50,956 nt of DNA, taken from positions 1 to 50,956 of the forward strand of contig CADAQZ010000007.1 in assembly GCA_902790175.1 (NCBI GenBank), read 5' to 3'. Under the pieces are notes generated by a model. It saw only the letters and a list, made by a program, of their open reading frames with translations, was not told the origin of the DNA and did no database searches. Each line of letters opens with the position of its first letter. Position 1 is the first letter of the stretch. The position numbers were made by a program, and so were the translations under genes. This stretch comes from an uncultured Eubacteriales bacterium. Lineage in GTDB: Bacteria > Bacillota > Clostridia > Christensenellales > Aristaeellaceae. Below are positions 49,639-50,956 of the stretch, one piece after another.

Positions 49639-50956
49639 TGAGCACGACCGCGCTTTTGATTCTGGACGGATTCGGGATCGGCGAAAACGATCCCTCGTCC
49701 AACGCCATACTCGCCGCCGGCACGCCCGTGATAGACGGCCTGAAGGAAAAATACTGCCACACCGCCATCGGCGCTTCCGGCCTCGACGTCGGCCTGCCGG
49801 ATGGCCAGATGGGCAACTCCGAGGTGGGACACACCAACATCGGCGCGGGCCGCGTGGTCTACCAGATGCTGGTGAAGATCACCAAGGACATCCAGGACGG
49901 CGACTCGGCGCTGCACCTGATGGGCCTTGTGTCTCCCGGCGGCGTGCACTCCCACACCGAGCACCTCTACGGCCTGCTGGAGATGGCGAAGCGCCACGGC
50001 CTGAAGAAGGTCTGGGTGCACTGCCTGCTGGACGGCCGCGACGTGCCGCCGGATTCCGGCTGGGAGTACGTCAGGGACCTCGTCGCCAAGATGGACGAGC
50101 TGGGCGTGGGCAAGGTGGCCACCGTCATGGGCCGCCTCTACGCGATGGACCGCGACTTCGCCTGGGAGCGCATCGAGCAGGCCTACAACGCCTTCGTGTT
50201 CGGCGAGGGCATCCAGGCCAGCGACCCGGTGCAGGCCATCCTCGACAGCTACAAGGTCGTCGACGAGACCGGCAAGCACCTGACCGACGAGTTCATGCTG
50301 CCCACCGTGATCGACAAGGACGGCATGATTAAGGCCAACGACTCCATCATCTTCTTCAACTTCCGCCCCGACCGCGCGCGCGAGATCACCCGCACGTTCG
50401 TCGACCCGGACTTCAAGGGCTTCGAGCGCCGCAAGGGCATGTTCCCGGTGACCTACATCTGCATGACGCAGTACGACGCGACCATGCCCAACGTGCAGAT
50501 CGCCTACCCGCCGGAGAGCCTGGCCATGACGATGGGCGAGTACCTGTCCAAGATGGGCAAGACCCAGCTGCGCATCGCCGAGACGCAGAAGTACGCGCAC
50601 GTCACGTTCTTCTTCAACGGCGGCGAGGAGCGCGTGTTCCCCGGCGAGGATCGCATCCTGATCCCGTCACCGCCGGCGGAGGAAGTGCCCACGTTTGACC
50701 TCAAGCCCGAGATGAGCGCCTACGAGGTCACCGACGCGGTGATCAAGTGCATCGACGAAGAGAAGTACGATGTGATCATACTGAACTTCGCCAACTGCGA
50801 CATGGTGGGCCACACCGGCGTGATGAAGGCCGCCATGAAGGCCGTGAGCACCGTGGACGAGTGCGTCGGCAAAGTCGTCGAGGCGCTGCTCAGGCACAAC
50901 GGCAAGATCGTCATCACCGCCGACCACGGCAACTGCGACCAGATGATCGACAAGGT
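49638..50956 (+). CDS. gpmI: 2,3-bisphosphoglycerate-independent phosphoglycerate mutase (cut by right edge; internal deletion)
   Basis: Mn-dependent enzyme that converts 3- to 2-phosphoglycerate. The reading frame is open to the end of the window. Metal and catalytic motifs are present: LLILDGFGIG (Asp10), QMGNSEVGH (catalytic Ser61), GGVHSH, DGRDVPP, NFRPDRAREI, LNFANCDMVGH and TADHGNCD. Between DGD (87-89) and SALHL (90-94), about 18 residues found in other GpmI proteins are missing; they form a helix at the start of the transferase domain. NFANCDM has Cys where Pro is usual. Start ATG overlaps the tpiA stop. Whether the enzyme is active, and whether the gap is real, need checking. Confidence 0.93.
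   Translation, partial: MSTTALLILDGFGIGENDPSSNAILAAGTPVIDGLKEKYCHTAIGASGLDVGLPDGQMGNSEVGHTNIGAGRVVYQMLVKITKDIQDGDSALHLMGLVSPGGVHSHTEHLYGLLEMAKRHGLKKVWVHCLLDGRDVPPDSGWEYVRDLVAKMDELGVGKVATVMGRLYAMDRDFAWERIEQAYNAFVFGEGIQASDPVQAILDSYKVVDETGKHLTDEFMLPTVIDKDGMIKANDSIIFFNFRPDRAREITRTFVDPDFKGFERRKGMFPVTYICMTQYDATMPNVQIAYPPESLAMTMGEYLSKMGKTQLRIAETQKYAHVTFFFNGGEERVFPGEDRILIPSPPAEEVPTFDLKPEMSAYEVTDAVIKCIDEEKYDVIILNFANCDMVGHTGVMKAAMKAVSTVDECVGKVVEALLRHNGKIVITADHGNCDQMIDK

Overview
The window is GC-rich bacterial chromosome with almost gap-free coding and no plasmid, phage or transposase genes. The gene set is that of a spore-forming member of the Firmicutes, probably class Clostridia: a dnaG-rpoD-trmK-nif3 macromolecular-synthesis operon, a SpoIIQ-like M23 protein, a GerMN lipoprotein, two DacF-type DD-carboxypeptidases, a valine T-box leader, the IreB-RuvX-DUF1292 block, cdaA-cdaR and an ECF transporter core. 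The high GC and the dispersed GTCATCCTGAGCGGAG-type repeats suggest an uncultured gut lineage such as a Christensenellales relative. That last step is inference; no 16S is present.

Layout. 1-3.4 kb (minus): an MBL-fold hydrolase, comEC and the start of holA. 3.5-9.0 kb: an asparagine-synthetase-like amidoligase without the usual N-terminal cysteine, converging on a GerMN lipoprotein gene that lies downstream of an OmpR-type two-component pair. 9.2-14.0 kb (plus): tandem DD-carboxypeptidases with matching promoters, the SpoIIQ-like M23 protein, a small conserved protein and a GNAT acetyltransferase. 14.0-17.4 kb: T-box leader, an 82-residue membrane protein and valS. 17.4-18.5 kb (minus): aspartokinase. 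18.8-24.2 kb (plus): dnaG, rpoD, trmK, nif3, a zinc-ribbon coiled-coil protein and RNase P RNA. 24.3-28.1 kb (minus): a PRC-barrel protein, a nested small membrane protein, an AI-2E-type permease, ireB, an aldo/keto reductase, and ruvX fused in frame to DUF1292.

28.2-31.2 kb (plus): a second two-component system and two serine tRNAs. 31.3-32.4 kb (minus): a lone MsmK/UgpC-type ATPase. 32.7-40.1 kb (plus): cdaA, cdaR, an unrecognised basic membrane protein, an FGGY kinase, two family-2 glycosyltransferases and UDP-galactopyranose mutase, which suggests galactofuranose-containing surface glycan. 40.3-42.7 kb: a C-GCAxxG-C-C protein divergent from a NifU-like/GGGtGRT pair. 43.1-47.3 kb (minus): ecfA (two ATPases fused), ecfT, truA, ybaK and a Dabb protein. 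47.4-50.9 kb (plus): pgk, tpiA and gpmI, the last cut by the window edge.

The most notable observations are: the cysteine-rich NifU-like/GGGtGRT/C-GCAxxG-C-C neighbourhood of unknown function; intergenic repeat families that supply the stop codons of three genes and include a 7 x 31-bp tandem array; an apparent in-frame loss of about 18 codons from gpmI; the in-frame ruvX-DUF1292 fusion; a 56-residue gene nested in the tail of a PRC-barrel gene; and the single-chain EcfA. I saw no CRISPR array, defence island or complete biosynthetic cluster.
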